Part shown: piece by piece, positions 1 through 10,489 of the stretch | Position numbering within the stretch: position 1 is the first letter of the stretch | Layout: every line of letters starts with the position of its first letter | Program-made: the position numbers and the translations under genes | NCBI GenBank assembly: GCA_902362705.1 | Contig: CABIXK010000007.1 | Coordinates: forward strand, 1 to 21,552 | Direction: 5' to 3' | DNA: 21,552 nucleotides | Source of the DNA: Rikenellaceae bacterium | GTDB taxonomy: Bacteria > Bacteroidota > Bacteroidia > Bacteroidales > Rikenellaceae | The notes under the pieces: generated by a model | Told to the model about the DNA's origin: nothing | What the model saw: the letters and a program-made list of their open reading frames with translations, nothing else | Databases searched by the model: none

Positions 1-74
1 CCCCGCCCCCCCGCCGCCGGGCCCCGCCGCACCGCTTTTCGCCGGAATTTCGCCGACTTTTCGCAGGTTTTTCT
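1..74. other. Gene-free left edge
   Basis: C-rich start followed by AT-richer DNA. I see no coding region, tRNA or clear terminator. It leads directly into the repeat that begins at 75. Any gene to the left lies outside the window. Confidence 0.5.
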
Positions 75-154
75 TATCTTCGACTTCGTGCAAGATACTC
101 CTGCCCGGCAAAAGCAAGTATATTTGCTTTTGCCCTCGCTTATTCTTATCTTTG
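75..154 (+). repeat. Dispersed promoter-bearing repeat, copy 1
   Basis: This 80-bp unit is bounded by TATCTTCG (75-82) and TATCTTTG (147-154), with a central inverted repeat GGCAAAAGCAA / TTGCTTTTGCC. Close copies lie at 14516-14595 (minus strand) and 18174-18256 (plus strand). All three share the order TATCTT(T/C)G, CTTCG, CGGCAAAA(G/A)CAAG, TTTGC, CTCGCTTATTC, TA(T/C)CTTT. This copy points at the ABC transporter gene and contains its likely promoter. It is seen directly in the sequence. Whether it is mobile is inference. Confidence 0.85.
123..154 (+). promoter_or_regulatory. Bacteroidetes-type promoter of the ABC transporter gene
   Basis: TTTG at 123-126, a 20-nt spacer and TATCTTTG at 147-154 match the Bacteroidetes -33 TTTG / -7 TAnnTTTG consensus exactly. 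Transcription would start near 160, giving a leader of about 20 nt to the ATG at 180. The whole promoter lies inside repeat copy 1, so this gene appears to borrow its promoter from the repeat. Confidence 0.75.
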
Positions 155-179
155 CACGGATAACCAATTGCGCTCCGGC

Positions 180-2009
180 ATGTTCAACACCTACCTGCGG
201 CTCCTGGGCTTCGCCCGGCCCCTGGCCCGATACGCCATACCCTACTTCGTCTACTCGCTCCTCTACGCGCTCTTCAACTCGCTGACGTTCCTGCTCATCA
301 TGCCCATCCTGAGCACGATGTTCAACCCCGAGTTCACCCACGAGCCCGTCACGACGCTCCCGGCGCTGACGCTCGACGCCCAATACCTCGCCTCGCTCTT
401 CGACTACGCCTACTTCCGCCTCTTCGACCAGTACCGTCCCGAGAACGTGCTGCTGCTGCTCGCCGCTGTGACCGTCGCCGTGAGCTTCCTGAGCAACCTG
501 TTCCGCTACCTGGGTGCCTGGACCGTCGAGACGATGCGCACGCGGACGCTGCAGCGCATGCGCGACGAGATGTTCTCGCGCGTGGTCGACATGCACGCGG
601 GCTACTTCTCGGACCAGCGCAAGGGCGACGTCATCTCGAAGCTCACGTCGGACGTCAACGTCGTGCAGTTCTGCATCACCAACACGTTGCAGGTGGCCTT
701 CCGCGAACCCTTCCTCATCCTGGGCTACACGGTGATGATGATCGCCATCTCGTGGGAGCTGGCCCTCTTCTCGGTGCTGTTCCTGCCCGTCGTGGCGCTC
801 ATCATCGGCAGCATCGTCAAGCGCCTGCGCCACCCCGCGCGCACGAGCCAGGAGCGCATGGGCGAGCTGGTCTCGACGCTCGACGAGACGCTCGGCGGCA
901 TCAAGATCATCAAGAGCTACAACGCCTCGGGCTACATCCGCCGCAAGTTCGCGGCGCTGAACGCCGACCTCTCGCGCCTGATGCTCTCCATGGCGCGGCG
1001 CCAGCAGCTGGCCTCGCCCATGAGCGAGTTCCTGGGCATCTCGGCCGTGGGCGTGATCCTGGTCTTCGGCGGCTCGCTGGTGATGAACGGCACGCTGAGC
1101 CCCGAGGGGTTCATCGCCTTCATCGCCATGTTCTCGCAGATCACGCGCCCGGTGCGCACCTTCATCGACCAGTTCGCCAACATCAACCAGGGCATCGCCG
1201 CCGGCGAGCGCATCTTCTCGATCATCGACGCCCGCAGCCAGATCGAGGACCGCGCCGACGCCCGCCCCTTCACCGGTCTGAAGCAGCGCATCGAGTTCCG
1301 CGACGTGCACTTCTCCTACGACGAGAGCCGCGAGGTGATCCGCGGCATCTCGTTCGCCATCGAGCGGGGCCAGACGGTGGCCCTGGTGGGCCCCTCGGGC
1401 GGCGGCAAGTCGACCCTGGGCGAGCTGCTCCCGCGCTTCTACGACCCCACGGCGGGCGAGATCCTCATCGACGGGGTGCCGCTGGGCGCCTACACGCAGG
1501 AGAGCCTGCGCGACCACATGAGCATCGTCTCGCAGGAGACGGTGCTGTTCAACGACACGATCGAGCACAACCTCTCGATGGGCCGCCCCTCGGCCACCCG
1601 CGACGAGATCGTCGAGGCGGCGCGCATCGCCAACGCCGACACGTTCATCCGCGACTGCCCCGAGGGCTACGCGACCAACATCGGCGACCGCGGCGTCAAG
1701 CTCTCGGGAGGCCAGCGCCAGCGCCTTTCGATCGCCCGCGCCGTGCTCAAGAACCCCGAGATCCTGATTCTCGACGAGGCCACCTCGGCCCTCGACACCG
1801 AGAGCGAGAAGCTGGTGCAGGAGGCGCTGGGCAAGCTGCTGGAGGGGCGCACGTCGGTGGTCATCGCCCACCGTCTGTCGACCATCCACAACGCCGACCG
1901 CATCGTGGTCATCGACCGCGGGCGCGTGGCGGAGCAGGGCACCCACGCCGAGCTGATGGCCCTCGGGGGCATCTACGCCAAGCTCATCGAAATGCAGTCG
2001 TTCGACTAA
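180..2009 (+). CDS. ABC exporter, fused membrane and ATPase domains (MsbA/lipid-flippase-like)
   Basis: A 609-residue half-transporter with an N-terminal six-helix exporter domain (about residues 1-320) followed by an ATPase domain. Walker A GPSGGGKST is at 404-412, the signature LSGGQ at 508-512, Walker B LILDEATSALD has D532 and E533, and the H-loop His is H564. All ATPase motifs are intact, so it should be active as a homodimer in the inner membrane. Family knowledge suggests export of a lipid, peptide or drug; the substrate cannot be read from sequence. I chose ATG 180 over the in-frame TTG at 168 because 180 sits about 20 nt behind the inferred transcription start. The kinase gene follows after 12 nt and is probably co-transcribed. 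Confidence 0.9.
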   Translation: MFNTYLRLLGFARPLARYAIPYFVYSLLYALFNSLTFLLIMPILSTMFNPEFTHEPVTTLPALTLDAQYLASLFDYAYFRLFDQYRPENVLLLLAAVTVAVSFLSNLFRYLGAWTVETMRTRTLQRMRDEMFSRVVDMHAGYFSDQRKGDVISKLTSDVNVVQFCITNTLQVAFREPFLILGYTVMMIAISWELALFSVLFLPVVALIIGSIVKRLRHPARTSQERMGELVSTLDETLGGIKIIKSYNASGYIRRKFAALNADLSRLMLSMARRQQLASPMSEFLGISAVGVILVFGGSLVMNGTLSPEGFIAFIAMFSQITRPVRTFIDQFANINQGIAAGERIFSIIDARSQIEDRADARPFTGLKQRIEFRDVHFSYDESREVIRGISFAIERGQTVALVGPSGGGKSTLGELLPRFYDPTAGEILIDGVPLGAYTQESLRDHMSIVSQETVLFNDTIEHNLSMGRPSATRDEIVEAARIANADTFIRDCPEGYATNIGDRGVKLSGGQRQRLSIARAVLKNPEILILDEATSALDTESEKLVQEALGKLLEGRTSVVIAHRLSTIHNADRIVVIDRGRVAEQGTHAELMALGGIYAKLIEMQSFD

Positions 2010-2021
2010 CCTCTTCGCGCC

Positions 2022-4302
<2,281 letters not shown>

Positions 4303-4307
<5 letters not shown>

Positions 4308-4332
4308 TTTTCCCGACTTTTTCATAACTTTG
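4303..4332 (+). promoter_or_regulatory. Promoter of ileS
   Basis: TAACTTTG at 4325-4332 is an exact -7 box. ATTG at 4303-4306, 18 nt upstream, is a near match to the -33 TTTG. The promoter overlaps the stop codon of the kinase gene. The expected transcript start is near 4338, leaving a short leader to ATG 4354. An upstream in-frame TTG (4330) lies inside the -7 box and so cannot be the translation start. Confidence 0.65.
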
Positions 4333-4353
4333 CCAAGCAAAACACCCCATACC

Positions 4354-7300
4354 ATGAAGTTCAAGGAGTACAAAGGACTCGATCTGGCGGGCATCGCCGC
4401 CGAGGTCCTCGCCGAATGGGACGCCCGCGACACCTTCCGCAAGAGCGTCACCACGCGCGAGGGTCACCCCACGTTCGTCTTCTACGAAGGGCCCCCGTCG
4501 GCCAACGGCATGCCGGGCATCCACCACGTCATGGCCCGCACGATCAAGGACGTCTTCTGCCGCTACAAGACCCAGCAGGGCTATCTGGTCCACCGCAAGG
4601 CGGGCTGGGACACCCACGGCCTGCCCGTCGAGCTGGGCGTGGAGAAGAAGCTGGGCATCACCAAGGAGGACATCGGCCGCACGATCTCGATCGAGCAGTA
4701 CAACCGCACCTGCCGCGAGGCCGTCATGGAGTTCACGGGCGTGTGGGAGGAGCTCACGCGCAAGATGGGCTACTGGGTCGACATGCAGCACCCCTACGTC
4801 ACCTACGACAACAAATACATCGAGACGCTCTGGTGGCTGCTCAAGCAGCTCTTCGACAAGGGGCTGCTCTACAAGGGCTACACCATCCAGCCCTACTCGC
4901 CGGCCGCCGGCACGGGCCTCTCGACGCACGAGCTGAACCAGCCGGGCTGCTACCGCGACGTGAAGGACACGACCGTCGTGGCGCAGTTCCGCATCCTCTC
5001 GCCCAAGGCCGAGATGGAGGGCTGGGGCACCCCCGCGTTTCTGGCGTGGACCACCACGCCGTGGACGCTCCCCTCGAACACGGCGCTGTGCGTGGGTCCG
5101 AAGATCGACTACGCGGCCGTGCGCACCTACAACCCCTACACAGGCGAGAAGACCACGGTCGTGGTGGCCGAGGCGCTGCTCCACGCCCACTTCAACAAGA
5201 AGGCCGAGGGGCTCGCGCTCGACGCCTACGAGCCGGGAGACAAACTGGTGCCCTACGAGGTGGTGGGCCGCTACAAGGGCTCGGAGCTCGTGGGCATGAC
5301 CTACGAGCAGCTGCTGCCGTGGGTCAAGCCCGTCGAGACGGACGAGCGCGGCGAGTGGTGCGACGCCTCCGATAAGGCTTTCCGCGTCATCGCGGGCGAC
5401 TACGTGACGACCGAGGACGGTACGGGTATCGTCCACATCGCCCCGACGTTCGGCGCCGACGACGCTTTCGTGGCGCGCGCCGCAGGCATCCCGTCGCTCT
5501 TCATGATCGACAAGCGGGGCCAGACGCGCCCGATGGTCGACCTCACGGGCAAGTTCTACCTTTGGGAAGAGCTCGACGAGCGCTTCGCCGCGGCATGCGT
5601 CGTTTCGGAATACGCCGACTACGCCGGCCGCTGGGTCAAGAACGCCTACGACCCGCAGTTCACCGTCGACGGCCGCTACGACGAGCAGGCCGCCGCTGCG
5701 GCCGAGTCGCTCGACGTATACATCTGCATGAAGCTCAAGGCCGCGGGCAAGGCATTCCGCATCGAGAAGCACGTCCACAACTACCCCCACTGCTGGCGCA
5801 CCGACAAGCCGGTGCTCTACTACCCGCTCGACTCGTGGTTCATCCGCTCGACAGCCTGCAAGGAGCGGATGATCGAGCTCAACCGCACGATCCGCTGGAA
5901 GCCCGAGTCGACCGGCACGGGACGCTTCGGCAAGTGGCTCGAGAACCTCAACGACTGGAACCTCTCGCGCTCGCGCTTCTGGGGCACGCCGCTGCCGATC
6001 TGGGCCACGGAGGACCGCTCGGAGCTCAAGTGCATCGGCTCGATCGAGGAGCTCATGGCCGAGATCGAGCGCTCGATCGCCGCGGGCCACATGACCGAGA
6101 ACCCCTATAAGGATTTCGTCGTGGGCGACATGTCGGAAGAGAACTACTCGACCGAGCGCGTCGACCTGCACCGCCCCTTCGTCGACCGCATCGTCCTCAC
6201 CTCGTCCAAGGGCGAGCCCATGCGGCGCGAGGCCGATCTGATCGACGTGTGGTTCGACTCGGGCGCCATGCCCTACGCGCAGGTCCACTACCCCTTCGAG
6301 AACAAGGAGGGCTTCGATCGGATCTACCCCGCCGACTTCATCGCCGAGGGCGTCGACCAGACGCGCGGCTGGTTCTTCACGCTGCACGCCATCGCCTCGA
6401 TGCTCTTCGACTCGGTGGCCTTCCGCAACATCATCTCCAACGGTCTGGTGCTCGACAAGAACGGCAACAAGATGTCGAAGCGTCTGGGCAACGCCGTCGA
6501 CCCGTTCGAGGTGCTCTCCGCCTACGGCGCCGACGCCACGCGCTGGTACATGATCTCCAACTCCCAGCCGTGGGACAACCTCAAGTTCGACCGCGAGGGT
6601 GTCGACGAGGTGCGCCGCAAGTTCTTCGGCACGCTCTACAACACCTACTCCTTCTTCGCCCTCTACGCCAACGTCGACGGCTTCACCGGCCGCGAGGCCG
6701 AGATTCCGCTCGCCGAGCGCCCCGAGATCGACCGCTGGATCCTCTCGCTGCTCCACTCGCTCGTGCGCGACGTCACGCGCTGCCTGGAGGAGTACGACCC
6801 CACCCCCGCGGCCCGCGCCATCCAGGAGTTCGTGGGCGAGAACCTCTCCAACTGGTACGTGCGCCTGAACCGCAAGCGCTTCTGGGGCGGCGAGATGACC
6901 GCCGACAAACTCTCGGCCTACCAGACGCTCTACACCTGTCTGGAGACCGTCGCGCAGATCGCGGCCCCCTTCGCGCCGTTCATCTCCGACCGCATCTTCT
7001 GCGACCTGAACGCCGTGAGCGGCCGCCACGCCGACGAGTCGGTCCACCTGGCCGCGTTCCCCGCATGCGACGCGAAGGCGATCGACGCCCGTCTGGAGGA
7101 GCGCATGGCCCTGGCGCAGCGCGTCACCTCGCTGGTGCTGGCCCTGCGCCGCAAGGTCTCGATCAAGGTGCGCCAGCCGCTGCAGAAGATCCTCATCCCG
7201 GTGCTCGACCCCGCGACGGGCGAGGAGCTGCGGGCCGTGAGCGAGCTCATCGCCGGCGAGGTCAACGTCAAGCAGGTGGAGCTCATCGCCGACACCACGG

Positions 7301-7836
7301 GCATCATCACCAAGCGCATCAAGCCCAACTTCAAGACCCTGGGCCCGCGCTACGGCAAGCAGATGAAGCAGATCGCCGCCCTGGTGGCCACGTTCACGCA
7401 GGAGGACATCGCCCGCATCGAGGCTGCGGAGGAGAGCACGCTGGAGATCGGCGGCGAGCGCCTCACGGTCACGCCCGCCGACTTCGAGATCGCGTCGGAG
7501 GACATGCCCGGGTGGCTCGTGGCGTCGGAGGGCAAGCTCACCGTGGCGCTCGACATCACGCTCACCGACGAGCTGCGCGCCGAGGGTGTGGCACGCGAAT
7601 TGATCAACCGCATCCAGAACCTCCGCAAGGATTCGGGATTCGAGGTCACCGACCGCATCCGCGTCGCGATCGAGCGCAAGGCCGCCGTCGCCGACGCCGT
7701 GGAGCGCCACGCCGACTACATCGCCCAGCAGACGCTGGCGGTGGAGGTCGCGACGGCCGACGCCCCCGCGGGCGAGACGGTCGCCGAGTGCGAGGTCGAC
7801 GACGAGTCGCTGCGCATCGCCCTGACGCGCGTCTGA
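4354..7836 (+). CDS. ileS: Isoleucyl-tRNA synthetase
   Basis: 1160 residues, the usual length for the eukaryote-like form found in Bacteroidetes. It charges tRNA-Ile with isoleucine in the cytoplasm and edits valine. Visible signatures are PSANGMPGIHH (HIGH-box equivalent, H57 and H58), AGWDTHGLPVE, the editing-domain motif AWTTTPWTLPSN, LIDVWFDSG, DQTRGWFF and NKMSKRLGN (KMSKS loop from K706). The C-terminal part lacks an obvious zinc-binding Cys cluster, as expected for this form. By family knowledge such enzymes are often poorly inhibited by mupirocin; that is inference here. The gene has its own promoter, and a DksA-like gene follows after 87 nt with a separate promoter. Confidence 0.96.
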   Translation: MKFKEYKGLDLAGIAAEVLAEWDARDTFRKSVTTREGHPTFVFYEGPPSANGMPGIHHVMARTIKDVFCRYKTQQGYLVHRKAGWDTHGLPVELGVEKKLGITKEDIGRTISIEQYNRTCREAVMEFTGVWEELTRKMGYWVDMQHPYVTYDNKYIETLWWLLKQLFDKGLLYKGYTIQPYSPAAGTGLSTHELNQPGCYRDVKDTTVVAQFRILSPKAEMEGWGTPAFLAWTTTPWTLPSNTALCVGPKIDYAAVRTYNPYTGEKTTVVVAEALLHAHFNKKAEGLALDAYEPGDKLVPYEVVGRYKGSELVGMTYEQLLPWVKPVETDERGEWCDASDKAFRVIAGDYVTTEDGTGIVHIAPTFGADDAFVARAAGIPSLFMIDKRGQTRPMVDLTGKFYLWEELDERFAAACVVSEYADYAGRWVKNAYDPQFTVDGRYDEQAAAAAESLDVYICMKLKAAGKAFRIEKHVHNYPHCWRTDKPVLYYPLDSWFIRSTACKERMIELNRTIRWKPESTGTGRFGKWLENLNDWNLSRSRFWGTPLPIWATEDRSELKCIGSIEELMAEIERSIAAGHMTENPYKDFVVGDMSEENYSTERVDLHRPFVDRIVLTSSKGEPMRREADLIDVWFDSGAMPYAQVHYPFENKEGFDRIYPADFIAEGVDQTRGWFFTLHAIASMLFDSVAFRNIISNGLVLDKNGNKMSKRLGNAVDPFEVLSAYGADATRWYMISNSQPWDNLKFDREGVDEVRRKFFGTLYNTYSFFALYANVDGFTGREAEIPLAERPEIDRWILSLLHSLVRDVTRCLEEYDPTPAARAIQEFVGENLSNWYVRLNRKRFWGGEMTADKLSAYQTLYTCLETVAQIAAPFAPFISDRIFCDLNAVSGRHADESVHLAAFPACDAKAIDARLEERMALAQRVTSLVLALRRKVSIKVRQPLQKILIPVLDPATGEELRAVSELIAGEVNVKQVELIADTTGIITKRIKPNFKTLGPRYGKQMKQIAALVATFTQEDIARIEAAEESTLEIGGERLTVTPADFEIASEDMPGWLVASEGKLTVALDITLTDELRAEGVARELINRIQNLRKDSGFEVTDRIRVAIERKAAVADAVERHADYIAQQTLAVEVATADAPAGETVAECEVDDESLRIALTRV

Positions 7837-7866
7837 GCAGGGGAAAGACAATATTTCCGCCGAAAA

Positions 7867-7898
7867 TTTGTTATTATGGGGAAATATGTTTAATTTTA
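7867..7898 (+). promoter_or_regulatory. Promoter of the DksA-like gene
   Basis: TTTG at 7867-7870, a 20-nt spacer and TAATTTTA at 7891-7898 (one mismatch to TAnnTTTG). The intergenic stretch is strikingly AT-rich compared with its neighbours. Expected transcript start is about 7904, some 20 nt before the ATG at 7924. Confidence 0.65.
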
Positions 7899-7923
7899 CG
7901 TAAACCCTTATCGACGAACGACC

Positions 7924-8304
7924 ATGGCAGACGAGAAAACCCGATACAGCGACGCCGAGCTCGCGGAGTTCCGGCAGTTGATCCTCCAGAAGCTGGAGAA
8001 CGCGCGCGCCGACTACGACCTGTTGCGCGCCACGATCACCCACACGGCCGACAACGACACGGAGGATACATCGCCGACGTTCAAGGTCCTCGAGGAGGGT
8101 GCAGCCACCCTCTCCAAGGAGGAGAGCGGCCGTCTGGCCGCCCACCAGCTCAAGTTCATCCGCAACCTCGAGATGGCTCTGGTGCGCATCGAGAACAAGA
8201 CCTACGGCATCTGCAAGACCACCGGCAGGCTCATCCCCAAGGAGCGCCTCCAGAAGGTCCCCCACGCCACCGAGTGCATCGAAGCCAAGGAGGCGCGCAA
8301 GTAA
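7924..8304 (+). CDS. DksA/TraR-family regulator with a degenerate zinc finger
   Basis: 126 residues. An acidic coiled-coil-like N-terminal half (residues about 8-90, loop with TADNDTED) precedes the DksA/TraR C-terminal signature YGICKTTGRLIPKERL...PHATECIEAK. In classical DksA four cysteines (CxxC-x17-CxxC) hold zinc. Here only C97 and C118 remain; the partners are T100 and A121. Family knowledge: such proteins enter the RNA polymerase secondary channel and tune transcription with ppGpp. Zinc-free versions exist in several groups, so loss of two ligands need not abolish function. Its position next to ileS is common in Bacteroidetes. Confidence 0.88.
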   Translation: MADEKTRYSDAELAEFRQLILQKLENARADYDLLRATITHTADNDTEDTSPTFKVLEEGAATLSKEESGRLAAHQLKFIRNLEMALVRIENKTYGICKTTGRLIPKERLQKVPHATECIEAKEARK

Positions 8305-8310
8305 CCCTGT

Positions 8311-8378
8311 CGCCGACGCCGCATGCCGGCCGTCGGCGCCGCACGACCACCGATCCCGTCCCGGCAGGGGCGGGATCG
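8311..8378 (+). terminator. Tandem hairpins, weak terminator or attenuator
   Basis: Two hairpins lie between the DksA-like gene and the outer-membrane gene. The first has arms CGCCGACG (8311-8318) and CGTCGGCG (8331-8338). The second has a 12-bp stem, 8351-8362 with 8367-8378 (one U-G pair), and a GGCA loop. The bases after it (CTGTTTACG) are only weakly T-rich, so termination may be partial, allowing read-through into the barrel gene. I see no promoter between the two genes. Confidence 0.5.
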
Positions 8379-8410
8379 CTGTTTACGAACCGAAACACGC
8401 CGCCACAGCC

Positions 8411-10270
8411 ATGAACCGTCCGCTCTGCCTGCTCTTCACGGTGTTTCTCGCCCTGCTCGTCACGGGCGGGCTGCACCCGGCGCACCCGGCCGTGCGGCAC
8501 TCCCACCCGCTGCTCGACACCGTGCGCACGCGCCAGTCGTCCACCGTGGCGCGCGACAATCTCGACATCGCCACCAGCGAGCGCAACCGACGCCTCTACG
8601 ACAGCATCCGCACCAAGACCAGCCGCCGCGCCGTGCCGCGCCTGCTCTATCGCATGCTCTTCCGCCGCCCGGTCGTCGACACGCTCACGGGGCGCGTCGT
8701 CGACGAGAGCCGCGCGCTCGAGCGCTTCGCCGGCGCCACCGTGGGCGAGATCCGCATCGTCCGCGCCCCCATCTTCGGGCCGGGCGGCAACTGGTTCGAG
8801 CGGGCCGGCGACCGCATCCACGTCCTCACGCGCGAGCGGGTCATCCGCCGCGACCTGCTCTTCGGGCCGGGCGATAGGTTCGACCCCCAGCTGGTCGTGC
8901 GCAACAAGCAGCTGCTGCGCTCGCGCGCCTACCTCTCCGACGTCGACATCGAGGTGCGGCGCGACTCGCTCGACTCCATGCGCGTCGACCTCACGATCCG
9001 CACGCGCGACAGCTGGTCGGTCACCGTCGACGGCGCGCTGCACGGCGAGGGGCGCACCATGGTGGGGCTCTACGACGCCAACCTGCTGGGCACGGGCAAC
9101 CTCTTCCGCGTGAAGACCCACTTCGACCGCGGCGACTTCTCCTACGGGGGCAACATCTTCGAATACGAGCTCCCCAACCTGCTGGGGAGCTTCTTCACGG
9201 CCGACTTTTCGGCCGGGCGCGACTTCTACGACTCGGAGCTCTGCCTGGGGCTGCGCAAGGAGTTCCTCCGCCCCACCGACTACGAGGTGGGCATCACCTA
9301 CGGCGACATCAAGTCGAAGCACCGCTTCGTCGAGGCCGACACGCAGCTGCTGGTCAAGGCCCGCAACCTCGACCTGTGGGGCGGCTACTCGCGCTACCTC
9401 CGCTCCGCGCGGTCGAGCCTCTTCCTCACGGCGCGCTACAACTACGCGCGCGTCGGCCTCCGCCCCGAGGTGGCCCCCGACCTCCACCCCGCGCTCCACG
9501 ACCGCGACCTGGTGCTGCTCTCCGCGGGTCTCTACCGCGAGAAGTTCTACACGGCCAACATGGTCTACGGCTTCGGCACGCGCGAGTACCTGGCCACGGG
9601 CTACCGGGCCGAGCTCACGGCCGGTCGCTCGTGGGGCGAGTTCAACGACGAGCTCTACCTGGGGCTCCACTACAGCACCGGCGGCTTCCGCCCCCACGGC
9701 TACTTCATGGCGGGCTTCACGCTGGGCAGCCACATCGACCTGCGCTCGGGCATGTGGCGCCGCAGCGCCGTCAATGTCGACCTGCGCTGGTTCTCCAACC
9801 TCTACCTGCTGCGGCGCAGCCGCGTGCGCCAGTTCCTCGGCATCGACTACACGCAGGGGTGGAACCGCGCCTCGGGCGCCGACGAGGTGCTGGTCTTCAC
9901 GCGCGAAAACGGCCTCCAGGCCCTCGACGAGCGGCGCACGGGCACCACGCGCGCCGTGCTCAACACCGAGACGGTGCTCTTCACCCCCTACCAGCCCCTG
10001 GGCTTCCGCATCGCGCTGTTCGGATTCGCCGACTTCGGCACCATCGGCTTCTCGCCCAACCTCTTCAAGAACAGCTTCTTCACCACCTTCGGCATCGGCA
10101 TCCGCCTGCGCAACGAGCGGCTGATCTTCAACACCGTGCAGATCCGCCTGGGTCTTGCCGTGGGCAAGGGCGGCTGGGCCGGCAGCGACTACCTGCGCGT
10201 CTCCAACTCGCGCCGCCTCGACGAGCAGCGCTACCGCCCCTCGCGCCCCGAGGTCGTGGGGTTCGAGTAG
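8411..10270 (+). CDS. Outer-membrane beta-barrel protein, BamA/TamA (Omp85)-like
   Basis: 619 residues. A signal peptide is evident (NRPLCLLFTVFLALLVTGG, cleavage near residue 26). A basic stretch follows, then a POTRA-like segment with the pattern RRDLLFGPGDRFDP...RNKQLLRSRAYLSDVDIEV (about residues 140-190). The rest alternates in the manner of an outer-membrane barrel. Bacteroidetes proteins with this layout are annotated as BamA/TamA-family outer-membrane proteins. Its specific role (assembly, secretion or transport) is unknown. I placed the start at ATG 8411 because only this start gives a signal peptide; longer reading-frame extensions run into the preceding gene. No promoter is visible, so it may depend on read-through. 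Confidence 0.8.
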   Translation: MNRPLCLLFTVFLALLVTGGLHPAHPAVRHSHPLLDTVRTRQSSTVARDNLDIATSERNRRLYDSIRTKTSRRAVPRLLYRMLFRRPVVDTLTGRVVDESRALERFAGATVGEIRIVRAPIFGPGGNWFERAGDRIHVLTRERVIRRDLLFGPGDRFDPQLVVRNKQLLRSRAYLSDVDIEVRRDSLDSMRVDLTIRTRDSWSVTVDGALHGEGRTMVGLYDANLLGTGNLFRVKTHFDRGDFSYGGNIFEYELPNLLGSFFTADFSAGRDFYDSELCLGLRKEFLRPTDYEVGITYGDIKSKHRFVEADTQLLVKARNLDLWGGYSRYLRSARSSLFLTARYNYARVGLRPEVAPDLHPALHDRDLVLLSAGLYREKFYTANMVYGFGTREYLATGYRAELTAGRSWGEFNDELYLGLHYSTGGFRPHGYFMAGFTLGSHIDLRSGMWRRSAVNVDLRWFSNLYLLRRSRVRQFLGIDYTQGWNRASGADEVLVFTRENGLQALDERRTGTTRAVLNTETVLFTPYQPLGFRIALFGFADFGTIGFSPNLFKNSFFTTFGIGIRLRNERLIFNTVQIRLGLAVGKGGWAGSDYLRVSNSRRLDEQRYRPSRPEVVGFE

Positions 10271-10306
10271 CTGCTATCGGCCTGCCGGAGCGGTCGCGCC
10301 ACCCCT

Positions 10307-10420
10307 TTCGGGCCGCAGCCTCCGGCGGCGGAGGCCCGCGCTTCGCCCTCGCTCGCTCGTTCGCTTCGCCGCAGGCTGCGGGCCGAAAACAGAGGTCGAA
10401 CTATATGAAAAAAGAAGACC
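10307..10420 (+). repeat. Second dispersed repeat family, copy A (palindromic head plus conserved tail)
   Basis: The head (10307-10379) is GC-rich and self-complementary (CCTCCG / CGGAGG and GGGCCGCAGCCT / AGGCTGCGGGCC). The 41-bp tail (10380-10420) begins GGGCCGAAAACAG, continues GGTCGAACTATAT and ends AAGAAGACC. The same tail occurs on the minus strand at 21297-21337 with two mismatches in 41. A 31-bp piece of the head (10309-10339) is repeated exactly on the minus strand at 21180-21210. Function is unknown. Confidence 0.8.
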
Positions 10421-10433
10421 GGCCAGCAGTCGC

Positions 10434-10469
10434 AAAAAAGAATAGCGCCCGAGATTCGGGCGCTATTCT
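10434..10469 (-). terminator. Intrinsic terminator of mutAB
   Basis: A perfect 14-bp stem (10439-10452 with 10456-10469, 3-nt loop) is followed on the minus strand by a T run (10439 down to 10434). It lies about 20 nt beyond the mutB stop codon. On the plus strand no T run follows, so it acts in one direction. Confidence 0.9.
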
Positions 10470-10489
10470 GAAAAGGCGTGAGCGGGAGC

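Noticed and set aside
4330..4353. TTG at 4330 as the ileS start
   Set aside because: The TTG is part of the exact -7 box TAACTTTG (4325-4332) and would not be in the transcript.
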